Shown here: positions 1 to 7,991 of the stretch, one piece after another
Layout of the letters: each line of letters starts with the position of its first letter
How positions within the stretch are numbered: the stretch's first letter is position 1
Assembly (NCBI GenBank): GCA_964235605.1
Contig: CAXSCR010000006.1
Location: 62,001 to 126,000 of the forward strand
From: DATCRE01 sp964235605
GTDB lineage: Bacteria; Bacteroidota; Bacteroidia; Cytophagales; Cyclobacteriaceae
Reading direction: 5' to 3'
DNA length: 64,000 bases
The notes under the pieces: model-generated
Told to the model about the DNA's origin: nothing
Database searches by the model: none
Seen by the model: the letters and a program-made list of their open reading frames with translations, nothing else
Translations under genes and position numbers: made by a program

Positions 1-28
1 CGCTCCATTAACTTATTACAAACCACAA

Positions 29-1132
29 ATGACTATGAGTAAACTTTTTTCAACCTTCAAACTCGGTGACATAACACTACAAAATAGAATAGTGATGGCA
101 CCTATGACACGAAGCCGTGCCATAAATAACACACCAAATGATCTGATAGCCGAATTCTATTCACAGCGGGCGAATGCTGGGCTTATTATTACAGAAGGGA
201 CTTCACCTTCACCAAACGGTTTGGGCTATGCAAGAATCCCGGGTATCTATAACCAAGAACAAATTGAGGGATGGAAGAAAGTAACGACTGCCGTTCATAA
301 AAAAAACGGAAAGATTTTCGTACAACTCATGCACACAGGCCGTGTCACACATCCTGGTAATCTGCCTAAAGGTGGCGAAGTATTAGCACCCTCCGCAGTG
401 AAACTAGTTAACACTTTAATGTGGGTTGATGGGGAAGGTCAACAAGAAATGCCCATAGCCAAAGCGATGACTGCAGAAGATATAGAAACAGTAATTGCAG
501 AACATGTGCAAGCCGCCAAAAATGCAATTGAGGCAGGCTTTGATGGCGTTGAAGTACATGGCGCAAATGGATATCTTCTTGAACAATTTACGAACCCACA
601 TGCGAACGTAAGGACAGATGAGTATGGTGGTGACATTGAAAACCGTTCAAGACTATTGCTTGATGTCGTTAAGGGTATTGCCGACGCTATAGGAAATAAT
701 TTAGTTGGTGTTCGATTATCTCCTTATGGTGTAAACAATGAAACACATCATTACCCTGAGATTGAATCAACTTATGATTATATCTCTACGAAATTAAGTG
801 AACTTAACATTTTGTACATACACTTAGTAGATCACTCATCAATGGGCGCGCCGGCTGTATCGGAAAGTGTAGTTGATACTATACGAAATAACTTTACTAA
901 TGATTTGATACTATCAGGTAATTACAATGCTGAAAGGGCGGAGGCTGTTTTAGAGAATGGCAAAGCAAATTTAGTTGCGTTCGGCCGACCATTTATTGCT
1001 AACCCTGATTTTGTTGAACGCATAAAAAATAACCTTCCGCTAAATCAACCTAAGTTTGATTTGTTTTATACACAAGGGGCTGAAGGATATGTTGATTATC
1101 CAGTATTTGAAGATGTTAGCGTGACGCATTAA
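29..1132 (+). CDS. Old Yellow Enzyme family alkene reductase
   Basis: FMN-dependent, NAD(P)H-using ene-reductase of the OYE/NemA family, which reduces activated C=C bonds and sometimes nitro-compounds in the cytoplasm. The 367-residue length is typical for the single TIM-barrel domain. Visible family marks are the N-terminal LGDITLQNRIVMAPMTR strand, the HTGR stretch near residue 102, the substrate-binding HGAN pair (H177, N180), the EQFTNP and R-x-DEYGG segments that follow, and a C-terminal AFGRPFIANPD phosphate-binding motif. Two ATG codons lie close together (29 and 35); either could start translation. It is cut off from upstream context by the window edge and ends before a long gene-poor stretch. 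The natural substrate cannot be told from sequence. Confidence 0.93.
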   Translation: MTMSKLFSTFKLGDITLQNRIVMAPMTRSRAINNTPNDLIAEFYSQRANAGLIITEGTSPSPNGLGYARIPGIYNQEQIEGWKKVTTAVHKKNGKIFVQLMHTGRVTHPGNLPKGGEVLAPSAVKLVNTLMWVDGEGQQEMPIAKAMTAEDIETVIAEHVQAAKNAIEAGFDGVEVHGANGYLLEQFTNPHANVRTDEYGGDIENRSRLLLDVVKGIADAIGNNLVGVRLSPYGVNNETHHYPEIESTYDYISTKLSELNILYIHLVDHSSMGAPAVSESVVDTIRNNFTNDLILSGNYNAERAEAVLENGKANLVAFGRPFIANPDFVERIKNNLPLNQPKFDLFYTQGAEGYVDYPVFEDVSVTH

Positions 1133-1635
1133 TTATAAAAAAGAAAAGTGGTTAGATACTTGTATTTTTTATTACTGATTATGGAGCGGTTAGTTTTCTA
1201 ATTACGTTTCCCTCGTTCTAATAAATTGTCTGCCAGTCCATGCGGATTTCATGGAAAGAGTGTAGGGCATGTAGGTGTAAGTTATAGTGCTGCGGTCGAC
1301 GAGCGATCGCAGCACTATAACTTAACAATTCGCTAGCGCCTATGGCGCGTCGCATTTTCTTCCTGGTGTCAGCTTATTAGAATTAAAACATATTGATTAG
1401 CATTATCCTTATTAAAGGCCGTTAATTTCAATTAGTTAAATATTATTTTATGATACGTTTCTGCTTTTGACAGAGAGAGTTCTTAGAAGAAAGAATCTAC
1501 GGCGAATGAGAAAAATTTATTAGCAATAGGCTGGCAAAACAAACAGCACGAGCTGCAAAGAACTCGAACACCAAGAAAAAAATATGAATGACGTTAACAA
1601 TTTCTGATCGGGCCTACCAACCTTTATTAACGTAT
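1133..1635. other. gene-poor stretch with hairpins
   Basis: No supportable gene. The only structure is the 21-bp hairpin at 1278-1324 and, 11 bases after it, a short GC-rich inverted repeat (GCGCC/GGCGC, 1336-1348). The rest is AT-rich sequence with stops in all frames. Confidence 0.5.
1278..1324. repeat. perfect inverted repeat, 47-nt hairpin
   Basis: Arms 1278-1294 and 1308-1324 are exact 17-bp reverse complements. Pairing continues inward for 4 more pairs (one G-T), leaving a 5-base loop, so the stem is 21 bp. There is no U-tract on either side, so a simple intrinsic terminator is not an obvious reading. It lies about 145 bp after the reductase gene and about 310 bp from the next gene end. 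Its role is unknown; mobile-element end, recombination site and transcription stop are all possible. Confidence 0.7.
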
Positions 1636-2108
1636 TTAGCATTCCCACTCCTTGTCAATCTCTAGTTCTACATCTTGTGATTTCAATAATTTGAATATCT
1701 TACATAAGTCGAGCCCATATAGACCCAAAACTTGTACTTAACTTTTTTGTTATCATAAACAATGATCATACAATATGCTCCTTTTTTACCAAATTTGAAA
1801 ATTATCTTGTTCGCTAAAAGCAAATCTATTACAACAGGTTTACGAAATATAACTCTTGGATATCTTATAACTATTTTATTTTCGTATACATCAAAAAGTA
1901 AAGAATATCGTAGAAAAAAAAAGGCTACCAATATTATCAACAAGATTATAACCCCAGAATCTTCCATTGTACTAAATGCCCATTTGTATTGAGATAACAC
2001 CAATAAAGTAATAGTTATTGTAAACCTAAAATAATGCCAAAACGAATACCTGCCTCTATATAATAACATTGCTTTATGTTTAGTTTGGCCAACCTGTCGA
2101 ACTTGCAT
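1636..2108 (-). pseudogene. two-TM membrane protein, frameshifted near its C-terminus
   Basis: Reading from 2108 gives a small protein with two predicted membrane helices (around residues 25-45 and 50-70), then a beta-rich tail with YENKIVIRYP and IIFKFGKKG. As it stands the frame stops at 1683 after 141 residues. Removing one TA from the TATA at about 1717-1721 joins the frame to a further plausible ending (YGLDLCKIFKLLKS, then ELEIDKEWEC) that stops at 1636-1638. This resembles the usual make-up of small Bacteroidota membrane proteins with a PH-like tail. Start could also be the ATG at residue 14. Function unknown. Either a real pseudogene or a sequencing error at a TA repeat. Confidence 0.5.
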
Positions 2109-2266
2109 TAGTAGTACCTTGCTTTGACGTTGGCTTCCTTAATTAGCATGTGCTATTTTAACTTTAGAAGTTGCACGCTGTCGGGGTTGAGTTCAGTGAG
2201 AATAAGTGGGTTACCGCTTTAAATTGACCAGTTTGTAAATGAACTTTGTCAGTAAGCTCTGTAATA

Positions 2267-3490
2267 TTATTCTGAAAGAATCTCAACTTCAACCCGCACA
2301 TTTTGTTTGGCGTTTACTCCTTTCTTATCATATAACGGGCGTCGGCCTCCCCATGCTTTTATATCTACGCGCAATGGATCTACGCCATTGCTAACAAGAA
2401 ATGCTTTAATAATTTCGGCGCGTTGTTGAGAGAGATCTTTCGCAGATCCCATAGTTTCTTTTGAATCCTTTAGTGAAAAAAAATCTGTACTTCCACCCAT
2501 CGAAATTATTTTGCCATGGAAGTTACCATTGGCGTGACCATGAAGACGTATTTTATACTGACTGTTTTCAGTCATCATTAAGAGCAATTCATTTAACTCA
2601 AATTTTGAGTCGGGCGTCATGATGGCCGCGTCATTAAAGAAATAAACATTATAAAGCGTAACGATATCTCCTTTATGGTAACGAACCAAATCAAAATTAA
2701 TAACCATGGTATTACCTACTAAATCTATAAACGGCTTTACCGTATCTGCTAAGGGTATGGGATACATCAGTTCCTCTTGTATTTTACGATAACCAAATAC
2801 TTCGCATATCAATGTTAATTGACCTGACTTACTTTTTGGATCTGGGAGCGTTAAATATTCGTTGCCCTTAACCTTCTTAACGCGGCGCGATCTCTCTGAA
2901 TCTATTATTTGAACATCACCATCCACAATTCTATTATTTCTGGCGTGGTATAAATTGAGAAACACTTTTGTATTTCCCAGCGTCATATCACCGGGTTGCT
3001 TTGCTGGGTCGTTATCGGCTACAACAACAGAATCAGATGAACTGGTTGAATCTGAATCTGAGTTAACCAGCAGCTTATTATAAACACTGTGTTGTACTTT
3101 CACAACCTCTTCCGTTTTTTCAGGTGCCTCCGTATTATTCACTATAGTAGTTTCTGTTTTAATAGCGCCGGGAACCACACGCACCCAGGCATCAACGAAC
3201 TTACCCGTTTCCCTTACATGCTCCATGTTCTGTAGTGCATCTTTTAAGTTGTTGTAGTAATTTATATATACAAAAAAAAGATTACGGATTTTATTAAAAC
3301 CGTAATCAGATTTATGTCCTTTTCTATTTAAAAGCTCAACAAAACTTTTAGCGTTAGCTTCCCTGCTGGGCGCATAGGCACCTACAACCACATAATATCC
3401 TGGAACTAATTCAGTCGGAACTGACTGCGCTGATGCTACGCGACTAAGGCATAGTACTAACAGACAAAACAGAAGTATCGAATTTTTCAT
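2267..3490 (-). CDS. SPOR-like / OmpA-family envelope protein
   Basis: Secreted or outer-membrane-linked protein of 407 residues. A signal peptide (1-21, ending VASAQ) precedes a SPOR-like segment (about 25-105, with YYVVVGAYAP) of the kind that binds denuded peptidoglycan. A Ser/Asp-rich linker follows, then a middle beta domain, then an OmpA-like peptidoglycan-binding domain at 270-405 with LSQQRAEIIKAFLVSNGVD and the conserved closing NVRVEVEI strand. Likely role: anchoring the envelope to the cell wall. This domain order is frequent in Bacteroidota gliding and envelope proteins. It is followed on the same strand by glycosyltransferases but the 89-bp gap gives no proof of an operon. Confidence 0.85.
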   Translation of the reverse strand: MKNSILLFCLLVLCLSRVASAQSVPTELVPGYYVVVGAYAPSREANAKSFVELLNRKGHKSDYGFNKIRNLFFVYINYYNNLKDALQNMEHVRETGKFVDAWVRVVPGAIKTETTIVNNTEAPEKTEEVVKVQHSVYNKLLVNSDSDSTSSSDSVVVADNDPAKQPGDMTLGNTKVFLNLYHARNNRIVDGDVQIIDSERSRRVKKVKGNEYLTLPDPKSKSGQLTLICEVFGYRKIQEELMYPIPLADTVKPFIDLVGNTMVINFDLVRYHKGDIVTLYNVYFFNDAAIMTPDSKFELNELLLMMTENSQYKIRLHGHANGNFHGKIISMGGSTDFFSLKDSKETMGSAKDLSQQRAEIIKAFLVSNGVDPLRVDIKAWGGRRPLYDKKGVNAKQNVRVEVEILSE

Positions 3491-3578
3491 TGATGGTTGT
3501 GTTACGGTCTATTAATATCCTGAAAAATTCAATGGAATTCAAAAATAAACCTGGCAATGGAATACCGGATTTGTTGTA

Positions 3579-4538
3579 CTACACCCTCAGCTTTTCACGT
3601 AAAAAGCCGAATCCATAGCCCCACAATTGAAAAAGAGCCGAAGGTATAGATAGTAGCGCAACTCGAATATCTCGGTTAATGAACCAGGAATGAATACAGA
3701 TGGCGGCTAAATAAAAGCCGAACCCGATGGCAGCAATAAAAAATAAGGGCAGATATATGATGGCCAACAGCCCCATGCTAATTGTTAATAAAGTAAAGAT
3801 GGAGGGAAACCAATGGGTGAGTTTTATCTCAGAAGAATGTGCCTTTCCTACCAAAACACGGCCACGACCAAAATTAAAAACCTGTTTATAAAATTGATGG
3901 AAGTTTGTTCTCCGCTTATGAAAAACAAAAGCCTCTGCAATCAAGCCGACATGAAAACCTTTTTTTCTCATTCTGATACTAAACTCAATATCTTCAGCAA
4001 AACGGTCAAACTTAAATCCACCCGTTACTTCAAATACCTTACGGGAAATGCCCATATTAAAACTACGAGGCTGAAACAAGCCTACATGTTTTTTACCACC
4101 CCTAATACCGCCTGTTGTTAAAACTGATGACATGGTATAACCCATTGCACGTTGTACCGTTGTGAAATCTTCATGGGCGCGGTCAGGGCCACCCCAAGCA
4201 TCCCAATTATTTTCCTTTAACGACTGCTCTACTAATGCCAGGTAATCAGGAGGAATAATACAATCGGAATCAAAGACAATCAAGTACTGGCCGTTAGCCT
4301 GCTCATAGCCAAAATTTCTACTTGGACCTGGACCGGAGTTAGGTTTATAGAAATAATGAATAGCTAAATTAGTCTTCCATTTTTCGATGACATAATCACA
4401 TCGAATGGTAGAACCATCTTCAACGATGATCACTTCAAAATCTTTGTTTGTTTGGTGGATGAGACTTTGCAACAGCTCCTCAAGTTCCTGCGGTCTATTA
4501 TATACAGGTATGATGATGGAATATCGGGGCAAGTTCAT
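3579..4538 (-). CDS. family 2 glycosyltransferase, membrane-bound
   Basis: Nucleotide-sugar glycosyltransferase with GT-A fold (319 residues). The N-terminus YSIIIPVYNRPQELEELL, the VEDGST loop (about 39-44) and the DSD metal site (about 90-92) are standard GT2 marks. A later EDIEF motif fits the catalytic base region. Two membrane helices near the C-terminus (about 235-295) tie it to the inner membrane. It lies 42 bp downstream of a second GT2 on the same strand, so the two probably act in the same glycan or glycolipid pathway. Acceptor and sugar cannot be predicted. Confidence 0.87.
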   Translation of the reverse strand: MNLPRYSIIIPVYNRPQELEELLQSLIHQTNKDFEVIIVEDGSTIRCDYVIEKWKTNLAIHYFYKPNSGPGPSRNFGYEQANGQYLIVFDSDCIIPPDYLALVEQSLKENNWDAWGGPDRAHEDFTTVQRAMGYTMSSVLTTGGIRGGKKHVGLFQPRSFNMGISRKVFEVTGGFKFDRFAEDIEFSIRMRKKGFHVGLIAEAFVFHKRRTNFHQFYKQVFNFGRGRVLVGKAHSSEIKLTHWFPSIFTLLTISMGLLAIIYLPLFFIAAIGFGFYLAAICIHSWFINRDIRVALLSIPSALFQLWGYGFGFLREKLRV

Positions 4539-4580
4539 GATGATGCTATTTCTAATTGGTGCATGTTGCTAAATGCGCTA

Positions 4581-5573
4581 TTAGCGAATAACATGTAACT
4601 GTTCTTCATTTAATCCAACGCTATCTATAACGAGGTAATTCTTTCGTGATGTTGATTGCCGGGCCAATAGTTCAGCAAGAAAACCTGTTAAGAAAAGCTG
4701 GACACCAATGATTAATGCAACCAATGCCAAATAGAAAAGTGGTTGATCTGTAATTTCACGTTTCATCGGAATTCTAGAGATGAATAGTGAATTGATCTTA
4801 TCATAAAATATCTTGACCGTAAAAGCGAACCCTACAAAAAAGGATATGATGCCAAGGGTACCAAAAAATTGCATTGGCTTGAGGGCAAATTTGCCCACAA
4901 ACATAATGGAGATTAAATCGAGAAGGCCTCTAATGCGTTCAAAGCCGAATTTACTGCGCCCAAATTTTCGCTCGTGATGTTCAACAACTTTCTCTGTAAT
5001 ATTTGTAAAGCCAGCCCATTTAGCTAGAACTGGAATGTATCGATGCATTTCGCCATACACATTGATGTTCTTCACAACGATTTTACTATACGCTTTCAAA
5101 CCACAATTAAAATCATGGAGTTCGATACCTGATATTTTACGGGTGAGGTAATTAAAAAATTTGGAAGGAAGTGTCTTTGTGATCGGATCATGGCGTTTTT
5201 TCTTCCATCCCGAAACAAGATCATACTGCTCCTTTCTAATCATACGGTATAGCTCTGGAATTTCATCCGGACTATCTTGTAAATCAGCATCCATGGTAAT
5301 AACGACTTTACCGTGTGCTTCACGAAAGCCTATTTGCAACGCCGCAGATTTTCCGAAATTACGATTGAACCGAACGCCTTTAAAGTGAACATTCTCTTCA
5401 CTAATTTTTACAATTTCACGCCACGTCGAATCCGAACTACCATCATCAATTATAATAACTTCATAGGAATAACCATGAGACTGCATCACACGAATTATCC
5501 ATTGACAAAGCTGAGGTATTGACTCAGCTTCGTCTTTGGCTGGTATTACTATGGAGATATCCGGATAGACCAT
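4581..5573 (-). CDS. family 2 glycosyltransferase, polyprenyl-phosphate type
   Basis: A 330-residue GT2 enzyme of the dolichol/undecaprenyl-phosphate mannosyl- or glucosyl-transferase group. It has DISIVIPAKDEAESI at the N-terminus, IIDDGSSDST, and the DADLQDSPDEIP metal-binding signature of this group. Two C-terminal membrane helices (about 230-255 and 275-305) match ArnC/GtrB-like proteins, which load a sugar onto a lipid carrier at the inner membrane. It sits just downstream of a DUF4199 gene (11-bp gap) and upstream of another GT2, suggesting one transcription unit with these membrane proteins. Confidence 0.9.
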   Translation of the reverse strand: MVYPDISIVIPAKDEAESIPQLCQWIIRVMQSHGYSYEVIIIDDGSSDSTWREIVKISEENVHFKGVRFNRNFGKSAALQIGFREAHGKVVITMDADLQDSPDEIPELYRMIRKEQYDLVSGWKKKRHDPITKTLPSKFFNYLTRKISGIELHDFNCGLKAYSKIVVKNINVYGEMHRYIPVLAKWAGFTNITEKVVEHHERKFGRSKFGFERIRGLLDLISIMFVGKFALKPMQFFGTLGIISFFVGFAFTVKIFYDKINSLFISRIPMKREITDQPLFYLALVALIIGVQLFLTGFLAELLARQSTSRKNYLVIDSVGLNEEQLHVIR

Positions 5574-5584
5574 TTACTGAAACA

Positions 5585-6112
5585 CTAAAAAGTTTGCTCT
5601 TGTGGTTTTTTTTGCGTGAATATCGTAACAATTAAAGCCGTAATTACGATTCCTATGATACCGAAAACAATTCCAAAAACTGCGATCAGCTCGGGTGTCA
5701 TAAGCTTTCCAGATATGCTCATTGCTTGGTCAATTTGAGCATCAGTCAAGCCATTCTTTTCCATTTGTCTAACTTGACTTTCCTTTAAAGTGTCTATAAA
5801 TCCAGTGTCTATAAATTTAACATAGATATAGGTAAAGACGCTTCCAATGAGAGAAGATATCAATGACATCCAAAAAGCTATACCAATTCCCTGACCATAA
5901 CTCATAAATCCGCTACCATCATCTTTAAAAGCTTTGTGTGCCAAAATAATGATGACGATGTAAATTGGATAGCTAGCCCACTTAGCGGGGCCGTTCATAT
6001 CGGTGTTCGTTAGTGTGATAAGTAAAAAAGAAATAATAGATACTATACCTAAAATAAGACCGTATTTAATACCGACTGATTTTGTAGTGAGCGGTTGTAC
6101 ATTTTCATTCAT
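5585..6112 (-). CDS. DUF4199 family membrane protein (first copy)
   Basis: A 175-residue integral membrane protein with four predicted helices: two near the N-terminus (about 15-55), one around 75-95, one around 140-165. The topology, length and FMSYGQGIGIAFWMSLISS segment fit DUF4199, a Bacteroidota family of unknown function. It lies between a DUF4199 relative (5 bp upstream) and a polyprenyl-phosphate glycosyltransferase (11 bp downstream), so it is very probably co-transcribed with both. DUF4199 genes are often found beside this type of glycosyltransferase and dihydroorotase-like genes in the phylum. Confidence 0.8.
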   Translation of the reverse strand: MNENVQPLTTKSVGIKYGLILGIVSIISFLLITLTNTDMNGPAKWASYPIYIVIIILAHKAFKDDGSGFMSYGQGIGIAFWMSLISSLIGSVFTYIYVKFIDTGFIDTLKESQVRQMEKNGLTDAQIDQAMSISGKLMTPELIAVFGIVFGIIGIVITALIVTIFTQKKPQEQTF

Positions 6113-6117
6113 ATGAA

Positions 6118-6645
6118 TTAATTTTTAGGTTGCTTTCTTAAAATTACAGATAATATTATGCTAACAAAAAGACCGATGCCCATTCCTTGGGCAAAGTATG
6201 TAATGGTTAACGTACCAATGTGGGTAGACGGTAGGGCCGATAAATTACGTGCGTAAATCTCCTTTCCAATTAAATCAATCTCGTGTTGTGGAAATGATTT
6301 TAGATATTCAGTCATCAAACTGATGTAGGAACTAACAAAGTCTTTTTCAAAACTTCCAAATACATGTAAGCTTAAAGAACCAATCGTAGTAGCTACAACA
6401 ACTAGCGCCATAGCACCGATAAGTCCTTGCCAGAAATGAAGAGTTCCATCCTGTTCATAATCGCGAAACTCTCTCAAACTAAAAAAAATAAAAATACCGA
6501 AGATGGGAATCCTGAAATCAAGGAAGGGTGAAATCATTAAGGGATGCCTTCCAAAATAATAAATTGCTATAAACAGTATTGTACCCAGAATGCCTGCTAT
6601 GGTGCCGAACTTTACTGAAATCTTTAATAGGGGAGCCATTTTCAT
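6118..6645 (-). CDS. DUF4199 family membrane protein (second copy)
   Basis: Another 175-residue four-helix membrane protein with the same plan as its downstream neighbour: IAGILGTILFIAIYYFG helix, short loop, FFSLREFRD, a LHFWQGLIGAMALVVV helix, an extracytoplasmic loop and a final helix. Sequence identity to the neighbour is low, so the duplication is old. It begins one base before the stop of the dihydroorotase-like gene, showing tight coupling. Function unknown. Confidence 0.77.
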   Translation of the reverse strand: MKMAPLLKISVKFGTIAGILGTILFIAIYYFGRHPLMISPFLDFRIPIFGIFIFFSLREFRDYEQDGTLHFWQGLIGAMALVVVATTIGSLSLHVFGSFEKDFVSSYISLMTEYLKSFPQHEIDLIGKEIYARNLSALPSTHIGTLTITYFAQGMGIGLFVSIILSVILRKQPKN

Positions 6646-7905
6646 TTAGAGATCGATCCACTGTTTTGAATTATTAAAAACGGCAGTGACCTTGCCGATT
6701 ATCTTCTTTCCGTACCAGGGTGAGTTCTTTGACTTAGACAAATTAGTTTTATCATCAAACACCCACGTTCGATCTGGATCAAATAGCGTAAGGTTTGCTT
6801 TAGCCTCAATTTCTATTTTTGGCAAAACGAGATTTAATATAGTACGTGGGGCTACAGTCACTTTTTCAATTAAAACATCATACGGAATCCATTTAGAAAG
6901 GGATACCAGGTTAGCAGCAAAGGTTTGTAAATTAATCATACCAAAATCTGCATGATCAAACTCAAGTTTTTTACTTTCTTCCTCATGCGGAATATGGCCT
7001 GAGCATAACACATCAATAGTCCCATCTTTTAATGCTTTTATCAATGCTTCATTGTCAGTTTTTTCACGTAAAGGTGGGTTTACTTTATAGTTCGTATCAA
7101 AGTCTGCTAGAAGGCTATCATCAAGTAAGGGCTGGTAGGCTGCAATATCACAGCTAGCATTAAGTCGCTTTTTAGCTGCTCGTATTAGCTCGGCCGACTT
7201 GCTTGATGATATCCTTGAAAAATGTAATCTACCACCCGCATAAGCAAGTAGTTCAAGATTTCTACCTACAGCAATCTCCTCTGCAATACGAGGCATGCCT
7301 TTAAGTCCGAGCTTGGTGCTGTTAATACCTTCATGCATTTGACCAAATAAATTCAACCAATTATCTTCAGGACGATCTATTAATACACCATTAAATTTTT
7401 GCAAGTATTGAAGAGACTTCAGTAAAATATCGGTATGCCAAATGGGTTTAAGTCCATCGGTAAAAGCGATTGCACCTGCGGCGTGGAGATCAATCATTTC
7501 TGTAAGCTCTTCGCCGTTATTGCCTTTGGTAACAGATGCCAGCGCATGGATCTGCACAAGGCGGTTATCGTTGCCATTGGTCAAGTAACTAATTTCATTT
7601 TTTGTTTGTACTGATGGTGATGTATTAGGCAGTACTGCAATTTCTGTAAATCCTCCTGCGGCGGCGGCGCGTGAAACTGAATCTAAATCTTCTTTGTGCT
7701 CAAGGCCTGGATCGCCGACATAAGTGCCCATATCAAACCATCCTATTGACAGCTTCATTCCCTCAGCTTTGATTATTTTATCGGCCGCATAGTTCTTATC
7801 ACCGATTTCTACAATTCGTCCATTATTAATCAAAACATTCTTTTCTTTTTTATGGAAAGGTGAATTAAGATCAATAATTTCTGGTGATTGAATAAGAATC
7901 TTCAT
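6646..7905 (-). CDS. dihydroorotase-like pseudoenzyme
   Basis: A 419-residue amidohydrolase-fold protein related to dihydroorotase (pyrimidine synthesis). Fold landmarks are clear: DPGLEHKEDLDSVSRAAAAG, the NPPLREKTDNEAL loop and the C-terminal LTLFDP strand. However the metal and catalytic residues are gone. The HxH pair is replaced by G60 and Y62 (DMGTYVGDPG). The second-His position reads LIDRPED rather than ISHCED. The third-His region reads AAYQPLL. The catalytic TDHAPH reads SGHIPH. It is therefore most likely non-catalytic, comparable to the inactive PyrC-like partner that stabilises aspartate carbamoyltransferase in other bacteria. It leads a run with two DUF4199 genes and glycosyltransferases. 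Confidence 0.85.
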   Translation of the reverse strand: MKILIQSPEIIDLNSPFHKKEKNVLINNGRIVEIGDKNYAADKIIKAEGMKLSIGWFDMGTYVGDPGLEHKEDLDSVSRAAAAGGFTEIAVLPNTSPSVQTKNEISYLTNGNDNRLVQIHALASVTKGNNGEELTEMIDLHAAGAIAFTDGLKPIWHTDILLKSLQYLQKFNGVLIDRPEDNWLNLFGQMHEGINSTKLGLKGMPRIAEEIAVGRNLELLAYAGGRLHFSRISSSKSAELIRAAKKRLNASCDIAAYQPLLDDSLLADFDTNYKVNPPLREKTDNEALIKALKDGTIDVLCSGHIPHEEESKKLEFDHADFGMINLQTFAANLVSLSKWIPYDVLIEKVTVAPRTILNLVLPKIEIEAKANLTLFDPDRTWVFDDKTNLSKSKNSPWYGKKIIGKVTAVFNNSKQWIDL

Positions 7906-7991
7906 GTATGTCTATAATTTAAGCTGCAATAGCAGGCTTCAAGCTTACCCCCAATACTATCGGAGATGTTATTATGTGCCTTAAGTTGATA

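Noticed and set aside
1278..1350. Integron attC site
   Set aside because: ACTTAAC at 1320-1326 fits the RYYYAAC core, but no complementary GTTRRRY core lies at the other end of the stem and no integrase is present.
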